From contig NZ_NWVC01000001.1 of NCBI RefSeq assembly GCF_002374855.1, positions 186,001 to 250,000 on the forward strand: a stretch of DNA of 64,000 bases, read 5' to 3'. The translations under genes were made by a program, and so were the position numbers. Positions 1 to 8,684 of the stretch are shown here, one piece after another. Every line of letters starts with the position of its first letter. The first letter of the stretch is position 1. The notes beneath the pieces were generated by a model. It saw only the letters and a program-made list of their open reading frames with translations, made no database searches and was not told where the DNA came from. Origin of the DNA: Sphingomonas adhaesiva. Its GTDB lineage: Bacteria > Pseudomonadota > Alphaproteobacteria > Sphingomonadales > Sphingomonadaceae.

Positions 1-943
1 GCTGGCGGTACGGCTTGAGCGAATGCGTCTCCAGCAGCACGGTGGGGACATGCGCGGTATCGCCATAGCCGGTGGAGAAACGCAGCTGGTCGGGATCCTG
101 CATGATCCCGGCGTCGGGATCGGCATCGTCCTTCAGGCTGACGTAGTAGAAGGGGTTGTGCCCGGCACGCGTCAGCGCGGCGTCCATCGCCGGGCGCAAT
201 CGCGTGTCCAGCCAGCGCCCGATCGCGCGCGAGCGGGCGTAATAGCCGCGCCAGCCGGCGAAGGCGTAGGTGATGTCATATTGGTGATCGACGCCGTCGG
301 TGACGTGCAGGTCGAGGTATAGCGCGGGATCGACGAGGCGGATCAGCGCCAGCATCGCGCGCATCTCGGGCGTATCCGCCTTTCCGTAATCACGGTTGAG
401 GTTCAGGTTCTGCGCCGTCGTGCGCCACCCCATCGAGCGCGGGCCGCGCTGGTTCGGACGGTTCCACGGGCTGGCGCGTTCGTGGCCGTCGGCGTTGAAG
501 ATCGGCACGAACACCAGATCGGCATGGTCGAGCAGCCGGTCCTTGCCGCGCAGCGCGATGTCGCGCAGCAGCATCAGCCCGGCATCCTTGCCGTCGATCT
601 CGCCCGCGTGGATGCCCGCCTGGACCAGCAGCACCGGCTTGCGCGCGCCGCCCTTGCCGGCGCGGACGTAATAGAGCGGGCGGCCCTGCGCGCTGGTGCC
701 GAAGCGTTCGATCGACAGCAGCGGCGAGGCGGCGACCAGCCGGTCGAGCCACGCGCGCGTCGCGTCGTAGCTGGGCGTATCGTCGAAATGCGCGCGTTCC
801 GCCGGGGTGACCCATGGATCGTCGTCGCGCACGATCAGCTGTTCGCTGGCGCCGTGCCATGGCAGCAGCGGCGGCAGCGGCGCGGCGATCGGGGACGCGG
901 CGGCGGCGGCGGGGGCGAGCAGCCAGAGCGGGAGCATCGCCAT
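1..943 (-). CDS. M14-family zinc carboxypeptidase, C-terminus cut by the window edge
   Basis: This is the N-terminal ~314 residues of a secreted metallo-carboxypeptidase; the rest lies beyond base 1. The first 16 residues are a hydrophobic, Ala-rich leader, so export is likely. The first two zinc ligands of the M14 fold are seen in GIHAGEIDGKDAG (His112, Glu115) and the third in LDLHVTDG (His213). The ATG overlaps the stop of the upstream ggt gene by one base (TGATG), so the two are almost certainly co-transcribed and translationally coupled. An alternative ATG two codons further in is possible. Peptide trimming together with GGT is inferred from the pairing; the substrate is not known. Confidence 0.9.
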   Translation of the reverse strand, partial: MAMLPLWLLAPAAAAASPIAAPLPPLLPWHGASEQLIVRDDDPWVTPAERAHFDDTPSYDATRAWLDRLVAASPLLSIERFGTSAQGRPLYYVRAGKGGARKPVLLVQAGIHAGEIDGKDAGLMLLRDIALRGKDRLLDHADLVFVPIFNADGHERASPWNRPNQRGPRSMGWRTTAQNLNLNRDYGKADTPEMRAMLALIRLVDPALYLDLHVTDGVDHQYDITYAFAGWRGYYARSRAIGRWLDTRLRPAMDAALTRAGHNPFYYVSLKDDADPDAGIMQDPDQLRFSTGYGDTAHVPTVLLETHSLKPYRQ

Positions 944-2808
944 CAATAGGCCAGCGCGCAGCCGTCGGCGCGCATCTCGCTGGCGGCGGCGTAGACGCGG
1001 GTGTCCCCGTCCATGCGATGTTCGACGCATTCGTAACGGCCGAACCCGCCGTCCGGCTTGCCGATCGTCCAGCCCAGGTCGGCCAGCGCCACCTGCGTGG
1101 CGCGCGGCACGCCGCTTTCCAGCCGCAGCAGCCCGGTGGGGCCAAGGCCCGCGGCATCCTCCCCCATCGACTGCGACGATCCTTCGTGGTGCCAGCGCGG
1201 CGCATCGCCGGCCGACTGGATTTCCAGCCCGTAATCGACGCGGTTGACGACGATCTGGGTCTGCCCCTGCGGCTGCATGTCGCCGCCCATCACGCCGAAG
1301 CTCATCCACGGCGCCCCGTCACGCGTGGCGAAGCCGGGGATGATCGTCTGGAACGGGCGCTTGCCGGGTGCATAGATATTGGGATGCCCGTCGCGCAGGC
1401 TGAACAGCTGCCCGCGATCCTGGAACATGAAGCCCAGGCCATCGGCGACCAGCCCCGATCCCATGCCGCGGAAATTGGACTGGATCATCGACACCATCAT
1501 CCCGTCCTTGTCCGCGCAGCTGAAATAGGTGGTGTCGCCGCGGCTGGGCGCCTGGCCGGGATAGACGGGGGTGAGGATGCGGTCGGTGCGGATCAGCTTC
1601 GCCCGCTGGCGGGCGTACTCCTTCGAGATCAGCCATTCGACCGGCACCTTCGCGAAATGCGGGTCGGCGTAGAAGCGCGCGCGATCCTCATAGGCGAGCC
1701 GCTTGGCCTCCGCCTGGAGGTGGATCGAGCGCGGCGACTGGAAACCGGCATCGCCCATGTCGAAGGTTTCGAGGATGTTGAGCATCTGCAACGTGGCGAT
1801 GCCCTGCGTATTGGCGCCCAGCGCGTGGATGTCGGCGCCGCGATAGCCGGTCCGGTGCGGTTCGACCCATTCGGAACGGTGCGCGACCAGATCCTCGCGC
1901 CGCAGCCACCCGCCGATGCGGCGGAAATAGCGGTCGATCGTCGCGGCGATCTCTCCGGTATAGAAGGCGTCGCGCCCGCCCGTCGCGATCGCGCGCAGCG
2001 TGCGGGCGAGGTCCGGATTGCGGAACACCTGGCCGGTGCGCGGCCCCTTGCCGTCCGCCATGCCCCAGGTGCGCAGCGCGTTGGCGGTTTCCTCTATCCC
2101 GGTGCCCGGCCGCGCGAACGCCGCCATGCTGCGGCGGATGTAATAGGCGATCATGTCGGGCACCGGCGCGCCGTTCTCCGCCAGCGCGATCGCGGGTTCG
2201 AGCAGGCTGGCCCAGGGCAGGCGGCCGTAACGCTGGTGCATCGTCCACCACGCATCGACCGTGCCGGGCACCGATACGCTGATCGCGCCCAGCGGCGGCA
2301 GCGCGCCGCCCCGCGCACGCGCCCGCACCGTCTCCAGGCTCAGCCCGCGCGGCGAGGCGCCCGATCCGGCGAGGCCGACGACCTTGCGCGTCTTCGGGTC
2401 CCAGATCATCGCATAGGCATCGCCGCCGATGCCGTTCGACGTCGGCTCCAGGAAGCCCAGGCAGGCGTTGATCGCGATCGCGGCATCTACCGCCGATCCG
2501 CCGCGGCGCAGGATGTCGATCCCCGCCTGCGTCGCCAGCGGGTGCGCGGTGCCCGCCGCGCCGTTCATCCCATAGGCGGCGGTGCGCGAGGCGAAGCTCG
2601 CGCCGACCGGCCGGTCGCCCGCCGATACGTCGGGGCGCAGGAAACGGTCTTCCCCGGCGACCCAGCGCGGCGGCAGCGACGGGTCCGCGGCGGGGGCGCC
2701 GCCCTGGCCGGGGCCGTCGGGCGCGCGCGGCGCGGCGGCCTGTGCGTTCGCCGCACCGGGAATGAGGGCCGCGCCGGGTAGGGCGGCGATGAAGGTACGA
2801 CGACGCAT
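943..2808 (-). CDS. ggt: gamma-glutamyltransferase (glutathione hydrolase), exported
   Basis: A 621-residue GGT that cleaves or transfers the gamma-glutamyl group of glutathione in the periplasm. The N-terminus is a leader with consecutive arginines (MRRRTF) ending near AANAQA, possibly Tat-type. The proenzyme cleaves itself before a catalytic Thr; here the motif GDTTYFSCADKDG places it at Thr426, followed by the usual small-subunit sequence. Length is slightly above the ~580 typical of the family because of the leader and a Pro-rich linker (residues 25-45). It is the first gene of a two-gene unit with the M14 peptidase, whose start it overlaps by one base. Confidence 0.95.
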   Translation of the reverse strand: MRRRTFIAALPGAALIPGAANAQAAAPRAPDGPGQGGAPAADPSLPPRWVAGEDRFLRPDVSAGDRPVGASFASRTAAYGMNGAAGTAHPLATQAGIDILRRGGSAVDAAIAINACLGFLEPTSNGIGGDAYAMIWDPKTRKVVGLAGSGASPRGLSLETVRARARGGALPPLGAISVSVPGTVDAWWTMHQRYGRLPWASLLEPAIALAENGAPVPDMIAYYIRRSMAAFARPGTGIEETANALRTWGMADGKGPRTGQVFRNPDLARTLRAIATGGRDAFYTGEIAATIDRYFRRIGGWLRREDLVAHRSEWVEPHRTGYRGADIHALGANTQGIATLQMLNILETFDMGDAGFQSPRSIHLQAEAKRLAYEDRARFYADPHFAKVPVEWLISKEYARQRAKLIRTDRILTPVYPGQAPSRGDTTYFSCADKDGMMVSMIQSNFRGMGSGLVADGLGFMFQDRGQLFSLRDGHPNIYAPGKRPFQTIIPGFATRDGAPWMSFGVMGGDMQPQGQTQIVVNRVDYGLEIQSAGDAPRWHHEGSSQSMGEDAAGLGPTGLLRLESGVPRATQVALADLGWTIGKPDGGFGRYECVEHRMDGDTRVYAAASEMRADGCALAY

Positions 2809-2942
2809 GACAGGAAGCTCCGATGGCGTGGCCGGCGATCCTCGCGCCCCGCGTCGCGGTTGACAAGCGCCGCTGTCGCCACGGGATAATCACGGCTATC
2901 CCGTGCGTTGCCGCCTGTGTCGCCTATCCCGGAGAGTTTCCT

Positions 2943-3680
2943 ATGATCGCCCGTCGCGCCGCCATCACCCTGCTGCCGATCCTTGCGCTGGGCGCGTGCG
3001 GGCAGCGTGCCGAGCCGGCGGTCGCGGTCGCCAATAACAGCACGCCTGCACCGACGGCGGCCGCGGCGACGCCGATCGCGCGTCCGGCGCCCGCACCCAC
3101 CGCGATCCTGACCTGCCGCGCGCAGATCGGCGCGGCGGCGGCAGCGGCGAAGGTGGCGACGTGCCGCAACGTTTCCCCCGCGACGCATCCGCCGTGCAAT
3201 GCGGCCAACAGCTGTGCGCTAATCGACGACGAGATCGCGCGCAGCTGCGCGCTGTTCGCCGGCGACGGCGCGCCGATGGCGGGATGCACGGTCGATCCGA
3301 AGAGCGCGAAGGCGGCGGCGGACGTGGTGCGGCGCTATTACGACGCGATCGGCGCGCGCGATTACGCCACCGCCTGGGCGCAATGGGGTGAGAACGGACG
3401 GCCGGGGCAGACGCTGGAGGGGTTCACGCGCGGCTTCGCCGACACGCGCGCCGTCCGCGTGACCATCGGCACCCCGGGACAGGGCGATGCGGCGGCGGGA
3501 TCGATGTACCAGCCGGTGCCCGTCACGGTCGACGCGACGCTGGCCGATGGGCGGCGACAGCGGTTCATCGGCACCTATGTGCTGCGCCGGGTCAATGACG
3601 TCGACGGCGCGAGCGCGGCGCAATTGCGCTGGCACATCGATTCGGCGAAGCTGCGCGAGACGCCGCCGGCCGCGCAATAG
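2943..3680 (+). CDS. lipoprotein with NTF2-like C-terminal region, function unknown
   Basis: A 245-residue predicted outer-membrane or periplasmic lipoprotein. The start ATG follows a good ribosome-binding site (GGAGAG, 6 nt away) and opens a signal peptide whose lipobox is LALGAC, with Cys20 the lipidated residue; the longer upstream reading frame is not used. A Pro/Ala-rich linker (about residues 25-60) is followed by a Cys-containing middle part and a C-terminal region starting VVRRYYDAIGARDYATAWAQWG, which has the look of an NTF2-like/DUF4878-type fold. It lies divergently from ggt and 41 bp before the AarF-type kinase. No function can be assigned. Confidence 0.8.
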   Translation: MIARRAAITLLPILALGACGQRAEPAVAVANNSTPAPTAAAATPIARPAPAPTAILTCRAQIGAAAAAAKVATCRNVSPATHPPCNAANSCALIDDEIARSCALFAGDGAPMAGCTVDPKSAKAAADVVRRYYDAIGARDYATAWAQWGENGRPGQTLEGFTRGFADTRAVRVTIGTPGQGDAAAGSMYQPVPVTVDATLADGRRQRFIGTYVLRRVNDVDGASAAQLRWHIDSAKLRETPPAAQ

Positions 3681-3721
3681 GCCGCGCCGGAACCGGGGGC
3701 GCGCTGCGGCGCTGTGCCGGC

Positions 3722-5059
3722 ATGAACGACGATAGCGATACGCCGCCCCACCGCCACCGTGCCGTGCCCAGCGGGCGGCTGGCGCGGCTGGGCGGGTTCG
3801 GGCGGCTGGCCGGGGGCGTCGCCGGCGGGATGCTGGCGGAGGGCGCGCGGCGGCTGGCGGCGGGCGAGCGGCCGTCGATGGGCGACCTGCTGCTGACCCC
3901 CGCCAACGCCACGCGCGTCGCCGACCGGCTGTCACACCTGCGCGGCGCGGCGATGAAGCTGGGGCAGATGATCTCGATGGACGCGGGCGACATGCTGCCG
4001 CCCGAACTGTCGACGATCCTGGCGCGGCTGCGTAACCAGGCGTACCGGATGCCGCCGGCGCAGCTGGACCGGGTGCTGCGGCAGGAATGGGGCGCCGACT
4101 GGCGACGGCGCTTCCGCCATTTCGAGGCATCGCCGATCGCCGCCGCCTCGATCGGGCAGGTCCACCGTGCGACATTGCCAGACGGGCGCGTGCTGGCGAT
4201 CAAGGTGCAATATCCCGGCGTCGCCGACAGTATCGACGCCGATGTCGACAATGTCGCCACGCTGCTGCGCGTTTCCGGCGTGCTGCCCCCGTCGATCGAC
4301 CTCACGCCGCTGCTGGCCGAGGCGAAGACGCAGCTGCGCGACGAGGCGGATTACGTGCGCGAGGGCGCGCAGCTGCGCGCCTATCGCGAGCGGCTGGCGG
4401 GCGACCCGCGCTATGTCGTGCCCGAGCTGGTCGAGGAACTGACCACCGCGCGCGTGCTGGCGATGACCTTTGTCGAGGGGCGGGCGGTGGAGACGCTGGC
4501 CGACGCCCCGCAGGACACGCGCGACGCGGTGATGACCGCGTTGGTGACGCTGGTGCTGCGCGAGCTGTTCGAATTCGGGGTGATGCAGACCGACCCCAAT
4601 TTCGCCAATTACCGCTGGCAGCCGGAGACCGGTGCGCTGGTGCTGCTGGATTTCGGTGCGGTGCGCGACGTCCCGGCGGACACCGCCGCCGCCTATCGCC
4701 GGCTGATCGAGGCGGGGCTGGCGCGCGACACCGATCGCATCCGCGACGTGGCGGTGGAGACGGGCTTCGTCGGCGCGGCGGCGGCGGGGGCGCATCGCGC
4801 CGCGCTGGACCGGATCATCGCCGCGATCGACGTGGCGCTCAACCGGCCGGGGCCGTTCGATTTCGGCGATCGCGCGTTCGTGCCGGTGGTGCGCGAAGAG
4901 GCGAAGGCGATGATCGCCGACCGCGCGACCTGGCATGTGCCGCATGTCGAGACATTGTTCGTCCAGCGCAAGGTCAGCGGCACCGCGCTGCTCGCCGCGC
5001 GGTTGAAGGCGCGGGTCGAGGTGCGCGGGCTGGCGGCGGCGGCGGCGATCGGGGCGTAG
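3722..5059 (+). CDS. AarF/ABC1/UbiB-family kinase-like protein
   Basis: A 445-residue member of the atypical kinase family that includes UbiB and COQ8. Diagnostic motifs are in order: KxGQ (Lys79-Gln82) in MKLGQMISMD; the Ala-rich loop AAASIGQVH (140-148) replacing the Gly-rich loop; the nucleotide-binding Lys161 in AIKVQYPGV; the catalytic-loop Asp291 in QTDPNFANY; and Asp310-Phe-Gly. It lacks the long C-terminal membrane helices of true UbiB, so a soluble ABC1 protein is more likely than the ubiquinone-biosynthesis UbiB. It is 10 bp before the MBL hydrolase and likely shares its transcript. The biological role is not established. Confidence 0.88.
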   Translation: MNDDSDTPPHRHRAVPSGRLARLGGFGRLAGGVAGGMLAEGARRLAAGERPSMGDLLLTPANATRVADRLSHLRGAAMKLGQMISMDAGDMLPPELSTILARLRNQAYRMPPAQLDRVLRQEWGADWRRRFRHFEASPIAAASIGQVHRATLPDGRVLAIKVQYPGVADSIDADVDNVATLLRVSGVLPPSIDLTPLLAEAKTQLRDEADYVREGAQLRAYRERLAGDPRYVVPELVEELTTARVLAMTFVEGRAVETLADAPQDTRDAVMTALVTLVLRELFEFGVMQTDPNFANYRWQPETGALVLLDFGAVRDVPADTAAAYRRLIEAGLARDTDRIRDVAVETGFVGAAAAGAHRAALDRIIAAIDVALNRPGPFDFGDRAFVPVVREEAKAMIADRATWHVPHVETLFVQRKVSGTALLAARLKARVEVRGLAAAAAIGA

Positions 5060-5069
5060 GCGCACGGCC

Positions 5070-6065
5070 ATGGCGCGCGATCCCTATTACACCGGCCCGG
5101 TCAGCGACCATTTCGACGGCACGCGCTTCTTCAACCCGGGACAGGAGCGGACCGACCGCGGCCTGGGCGCGGTGTTGCGGTGGAAGCTGGCGGGCGGCGC
5201 GGCGCGGTGGCCGCGGTCGGTGCCGGTGGTGACCGCGCGGCCCGCGGCACGGGTCGATGACGGCATCCGCGTGACGATGGTGGGCCATGCCGCGCTGCTG
5301 GTGCAGGTGGCGGGGGTCAATATCCTGACCGACCCCGTCTGGTCGGATCGGGCCAGCCCGTTCCGCCGCATCGGCCCGCGTCGCGTGACCGCGCCCGGAA
5401 TCGCCTTCGGCGATCTGCCGCCGATCCATGTCGTGGTGCTGAGCCATGGCCATTACGATCATTGCGACGTCGCGACGCTGCGCCGGCTGCATGATCGCGA
5501 CGCGCCGCTGATGGCGATGCCGCTGGGCAATGACGCGATCGTGCGCGCGGCGGTGCCGGGGGCGCGATGCGTCGCGGGCGACTGGTGGGACCGGATCGAC
5601 CTGGGCGGCGGCGTCGCGACGACGATCACCCCGGCCTATCACTGGTCGAACCGCTGGCCGTCGGACACGCGGATGATGCTGTGGGGTGGCCATTACCTGC
5701 ATACCCCCGCCGGAAGCCTGTGGTTCGTCGGGGATACCGGGTTCGGCGACGGTGCGATCTTCGGCGAGGTGCGCGCGCGGCTGGGGGCGCCGGATGCCGC
5801 GCTGATCCTGATCGGCGCCTACGAACCGCGCTGGTTCATGGCGGCGCAGCATGTCGACCCGGCGGAGGCGGTGCGGATCTTCACCGATGCGGGCGTCGGC
5901 CGCGCGCTGGGCATCCACTGGGGAACGTTCCAGCTGACCGACGAGGCGCGCGAGGCACCGCGCTACGCGCTGGCGACGGCGCTGGCGGCGGCGGGGATCA
6001 ACCCGGTCCGCTTCGTCGCGGCGGAGGCGGGTGGGGTGTATGACGTGATGGCGGGTTTGGGTTGA
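5070..6065 (+). CDS. MBL-fold metal-dependent hydrolase, NAPE-PLD/RomA-like
   Basis: A 331-residue metallo-beta-lactamase-fold hydrolase. The metal site HxHxDH is present as SHGHYDH (His126, His128, Asp130, His131), with later ligands in FVGDTGF and the C-terminal GIHWGTFQL. The N-terminal MARDPYYTGPVSDHFDG and the FNPG motif are typical of the RomA/NAPE-PLD-like branch rather than of beta-lactamases. The gene follows the AarF-type kinase by 10 bp. Its stop codon abuts the inverted-repeat element at 6066-6251. Substrate unknown; a phospholipid or acyl-ester is possible by family analogy only. Confidence 0.88.
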   Translation: MARDPYYTGPVSDHFDGTRFFNPGQERTDRGLGAVLRWKLAGGAARWPRSVPVVTARPAARVDDGIRVTMVGHAALLVQVAGVNILTDPVWSDRASPFRRIGPRRVTAPGIAFGDLPPIHVVVLSHGHYDHCDVATLRRLHDRDAPLMAMPLGNDAIVRAAVPGARCVAGDWWDRIDLGGGVATTITPAYHWSNRWPSDTRMMLWGGHYLHTPAGSLWFVGDTGFGDGAIFGEVRARLGAPDAALILIGAYEPRWFMAAQHVDPAEAVRIFTDAGVGRALGIHWGTFQLTDEAREAPRYALATALAAAGINPVRFVAAEAGGVYDVMAGLG

Positions 6066-6251
6066 TTCACGCGAAGACGCGAAGACGCGAAGAAGGGGGT
6101 TCGCGCGGAGGCGCAGAGGTGTCTCGTCCGTGATGCGCGAAGCGATTCCATCGGCAGCAGCGGATTGGAAGGATGACGCTTCGCGTCGTCGATTCATCTC
6201 CGCGCCTCCGCGTGAACAAATATTCTCCGCGTCTTCGCGCCTTCGCGTGAA
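6066..6251. repeat. non-coding inverted-repeat element with two-module arms (TTCACGCGAAG family)
   Basis: Two arms (6066-6121 and 6195-6251) are inverted copies of each other around a 73-bp centre. Each arm has an outer module beginning TTCACGCGAAG, continuing with CGCGAAGACGCG, and an inner module of the form TTCNCGCGGAGGCGC. The arms match at almost every position apart from the short spacer between modules. There is no reading frame of note inside. The outer module is the same sequence as the terminal repeats bounding the GxxExxY gene at 19556-19992, so this looks like a gene-less member of that family. It fills the gap between two convergent genes and could also fold as a terminator hairpin. 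Confidence 0.85.
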
Positions 6252-6260
6252 CGAATCGAG

Positions 6261-6932
6261 CTACCGCGGCGTGGCGAACCAGATGACGTGGTGGGCGCCC
6301 TTGCCGTTATCGCGGGCGCGGGTGCGGACTTCGTCCACCGCGAAGCCGCCACGCGCCAGACGCCGGGCGAAGGCGGGGTCGGGGGCGGCGGACCAGATCG
6401 CGAGCACGCCGCCGGGGCGCAGCGCGGCGCGCGCCTCGTACAGCCCGCGCGCGGAATAGAGGCCGTCGTTGGCGGGGCGGGTCAGCCCGTCGGGGCCGTT
6501 GTCGACGTCCAGCAGGATCGCGTCATATGCGCGCGGCGCCGCGCGAATCGCATCGCCGACGTCACCCATCCGCAGCGTGACGCGCGGATCGTCGAGGCAG
6601 CCCGCGGTCAGCTCCGCCATCGGCCCGCGCGCCCATTCGATGATGCCGGGCACCAGCTCCGCCACGGTCACGCGGCCGGCGGCGTCCAGTCGCTCCAGCA
6701 CCGCGCGCAGCGTGAAGCCCATGCCATAGCCGCCGATCAGCAGGTGCGGGGCATTGCGCCCCGCCAGCCGGTCGCACGCCATCGTGCCCAGCGCGATTTC
6801 CGACCCGTTCATGCGCGTGCTCATCAACTCGTTGCGGTCGAGCACGATCATGAAGTCCCGACCGCGCCGGAACAGGCGCAGCGGGTCGCCGCCGGGCACG
6901 TCGGCCACGCCCAGCAGCTCGCGCGGGGTCAC
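6261..6932 (-). CDS. spermidine-synthase-like methyltransferase-fold protein
   Basis: A 223-residue protein of the SpeE-like Rossmann fold. Visible features are GGYGMGFTLRA (cofactor-binding loop), VTVAELVPGIIEWA (acidic residue binding the aminopropyl donor in true SpeE), and AILLDVDNGPDGL. The start is GTG immediately after the TAA of the DUF6481 gene with no gap. Missing N-terminal beta-hairpin sequences and the context argue against a true polyamine synthase; it is one of the many SpeE-like proteins of unknown activity. Translation coupling to the DUF6481 gene is likely from the zero spacing. Confidence 0.8.
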   Translation of the reverse strand: MTPRELLGVADVPGGDPLRLFRRGRDFMIVLDRNELMSTRMNGSEIALGTMACDRLAGRNAPHLLIGGYGMGFTLRAVLERLDAAGRVTVAELVPGIIEWARGPMAELTAGCLDDPRVTLRMGDVGDAIRAAPRAYDAILLDVDNGPDGLTRPANDGLYSARGLYEARAALRPGGVLAIWSAAPDPAFARRLARGGFAVDEVRTRARDNGKGAHHVIWFATPR

Positions 6933-7295
6933 TTACTTGCCCTGACGCGCCTTGCGCGCGGCGTAGCGCGCGTCGCGGGCCGCCTTCAGCTCGGCGGCGG
7001 TGGGGACGGCCGGCGGGCGCTTGGCGGCGGCGGCGGCCGCAGCGGCGGCCTCGGCCTCCTCGCGTGCCTTCACGCGGGCTTCCTCGCGCGCGGCCTTTTC
7101 GGCGGCGATCGCGGCCTTATGCGCTTCGCGTCGCTCGGCCTCGGCGGCCTCGCGCGCGGCGCGGGCGGCGGCGCGGGCGGCGACCGCCTCGGGATCGGGC
7201 GCGGCCTTGTTACGCAGCTTTTCGAGCGCGCTGGCCTTGGCGTCGCGCGACGCGGCGGCGCGCTGGCTGAAATCGGGGGTCTTGTATCCGGCCAT
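6933..7295 (-). CDS. DUF6481 family small charged protein
   Basis: A 120-residue protein starting MAGYKTPDFSQRAAA, a signature of the DUF6481 family of sphingomonads and relatives. After the conserved first ~35 residues almost the whole chain is Ala/Arg/Glu/Lys (residues 40-100), predicted as one long charged helix or coiled coil. The reading frame continues upstream to 7424, but that part runs through hairpins and the tRNA 3' flank, so the ATG at 7295 is chosen. The gene directly abuts the SpeE-like gene. Function unknown. Confidence 0.82.
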   Translation of the reverse strand: MAGYKTPDFSQRAAASRDAKASALEKLRNKAAPDPEAVAARAAARAAREAAEAERREAHKAAIAAEKAAREEARVKAREEAEAAAAAAAAAKRPPAVPTAAELKAARDARYAARKARQGK

Positions 7296-7323
7296 ATCGT
7301 CTTCCGTCTGGGGGCCATGGTGC

Positions 7324-7339
7324 GGGGGGGCGCCCCCCC
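7324..7339. repeat. perfect 16-bp palindrome G7-CG-C7
   Basis: Seven G, then CG, then seven C, lying 29 bp upstream of the DUF6481 start codon on that gene's promoter side. It is a self-complementary block that would form a very stable stem. No function is assigned. Confidence 0.7.
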
Positions 7340-7361
7340 GGTGTACCATGTCCCAATGCAC

Positions 7362-7389
7362 AACGGCCCCGCATCGCTGCGGGGCCGTT
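7362..7389 (-). terminator. 12-bp perfect hairpin just downstream of tRNA-Lys
   Basis: AACGGCCCCGCA and its exact complement flank a 4-base loop. It lies 8 bp beyond the CCA end of the tRNA. In the tRNA's direction it is preceded, not followed, by a run of six T, so it is not a textbook intrinsic terminator. It may still stop or process the tRNA transcript, or act in the leader of the DUF6481 gene. Confidence 0.45.
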
Positions 7390-7397
7390 GAAAAAAC

Positions 7398-7473
<76 letters not shown>

Positions 7474-7577
7474 GGTGAAGCGCGGTGGAAGCGGACCGTG
7501 AAGGGCCGCCCGCGTTCGGGAAGCGCGCCTCTAGCAACCTCTCCGGTGGTTGCAAAGCCCTTTTTCGACATTTTTCG

Positions 7578-8684
7578 TCACCACCGCTGCGGACGGCGGG
7601 TGGAACGGTCGATCCCCATCATGATGCCGAGCGAGATCAGCACTGTCATCTGCGCCGATCCGCCGAAGCTGACCAGCGGCAGCGGGATGCCCACCACCGG
7701 CGCCAGCCCCATCACCATCATCAGGTTGATCGCCATGTAGAAGAAGATCGTCGTCGCCAGCCCGGCCGCCGCCAGCTTGGCGAAGCGATCCTCCGCGCGG
7801 ACGCCCACGTTGATCCCCCAGCGGATCACCAGCAGGAAGGCGACGATCAGGAACGCGCCGCCCAGCAGCCCCCATTCCTCCGCCATGGTGGCGAAGACGA
7901 AGTCGGTGTGCCCCTCCGGCAGGTAATCGAGGTGGCTTTGCGTGCCGTTCATGAAGCCCTTGCCGAACAGCCCGCCCGATCCGATCGCGATCTTCGACTG
8001 GCTGATGTGATAGCCGGTGCCCAGGGGGTCGCTTTCCGGGTCCAGGAAGATCAGCACGCGATGGCGCTGGTAATCGTGGAGGACGTAATTGACCGCCAGC
8101 GGGATGGCGAGCGCGGCGCCCACCGCGCCGCCGACGAACAGGCGCAGCGGGATGCCCGCCAGGAACATCACCGTCGCCCCGCCGAAACAGATCATCAGCC
8201 CGGTGCCGAGGTCCGGCTGCATCATCACGAACGCCGCGGGCAGGCCGATCAGTACGCATGCCGGCCACACCGCCTGGAACCGCCGCGTCTCGGCGGCGGG
8301 CAGCATGTCGTAGAAGCGTGCCGTCGCCAGCACGATCGCCAGCTTCATCATCTCCGACGGCTGGATGCGGATCGGGCCGAAGCCCAACCATCGCTGGCTG
8401 CCGCCGCGCACCGCGCCGAGCAGTTCGACCAGCACCAGCAGCACCAGGAACAGGCCGTAGATCCAGAAGGCGTAGCGTCGCCAGAATTCCATCGGCACGC
8501 GCGAAATGGCAATCGAGCCGACCAGGAACACCGCAAAGCGCGTTCCCTGCGGCAGCACCCAGGGGCGCACGCTGCCGCCCGCCGCGGAATAGAGGACGAC
8601 CAGCCCGAACCCGCCGATCGCGGTGACCAGCAGCAGCACCGACCACGGCAGGCGCGCGACGGGGGCGGGGACGAAGCCGCTCAT
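7578..8684 (-). CDS. rodA: rod shape-determining glycosyltransferase RodA (SEDS family)
   Basis: A 368-residue SEDS-family peptidoglycan glycosyltransferase that polymerises lipid II with PBP2 during elongation. It is almost wholly hydrophobic with about ten membrane helices. Typical SEDS stretches include GSQRWLGFGPIRIQPSE, QPDLGTGL, GTQSHLDYLPEGHTDFVFA and the C-terminal GIPLPLVSFGGSA. The start ATG overlaps the mrdA stop by 4 bp (ATGA); the longer frame upstream is the shadow of mrdA. It is the last gene of the mreB-mreC-mreD-mrdA-rodA unit. Confidence 0.97.
   Translation of the reverse strand: MSGFVPAPVARLPWSVLLLVTAIGGFGLVVLYSAAGGSVRPWVLPQGTRFAVFLVGSIAISRVPMEFWRRYAFWIYGLFLVLLVLVELLGAVRGGSQRWLGFGPIRIQPSEMMKLAIVLATARFYDMLPAAETRRFQAVWPACVLIGLPAAFVMMQPDLGTGLMICFGGATVMFLAGIPLRLFVGGAVGAALAIPLAVNYVLHDYQRHRVLIFLDPESDPLGTGYHISQSKIAIGSGGLFGKGFMNGTQSHLDYLPEGHTDFVFATMAEEWGLLGGAFLIVAFLLVIRWGINVGVRAEDRFAKLAAAGLATTIFFYMAINLMMVMGLAPVVGIPLPLVSFGGSAQMTVLISLGIMMGIDRSTRRPQRW

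Noticed and set aside
814..2781. 655-residue plus-strand frame opposite ggt
   Set aside because: It is Arg/Ala/His-rich without any family motif and lies wholly on the complement of ggt and the M14 gene, both of which have catalytic motifs; a high-GC shadow frame.
7005..7200. Ala/Arg/Glu-rich region of the DUF6481 gene as a shadow of a plus-strand gene
   Set aside because: The conserved MAGYKTPDF start, third-position GC pattern and zero-gap junction to the next gene support the minus strand; the plus-strand frames have only Ala/Ser/Arg runs.
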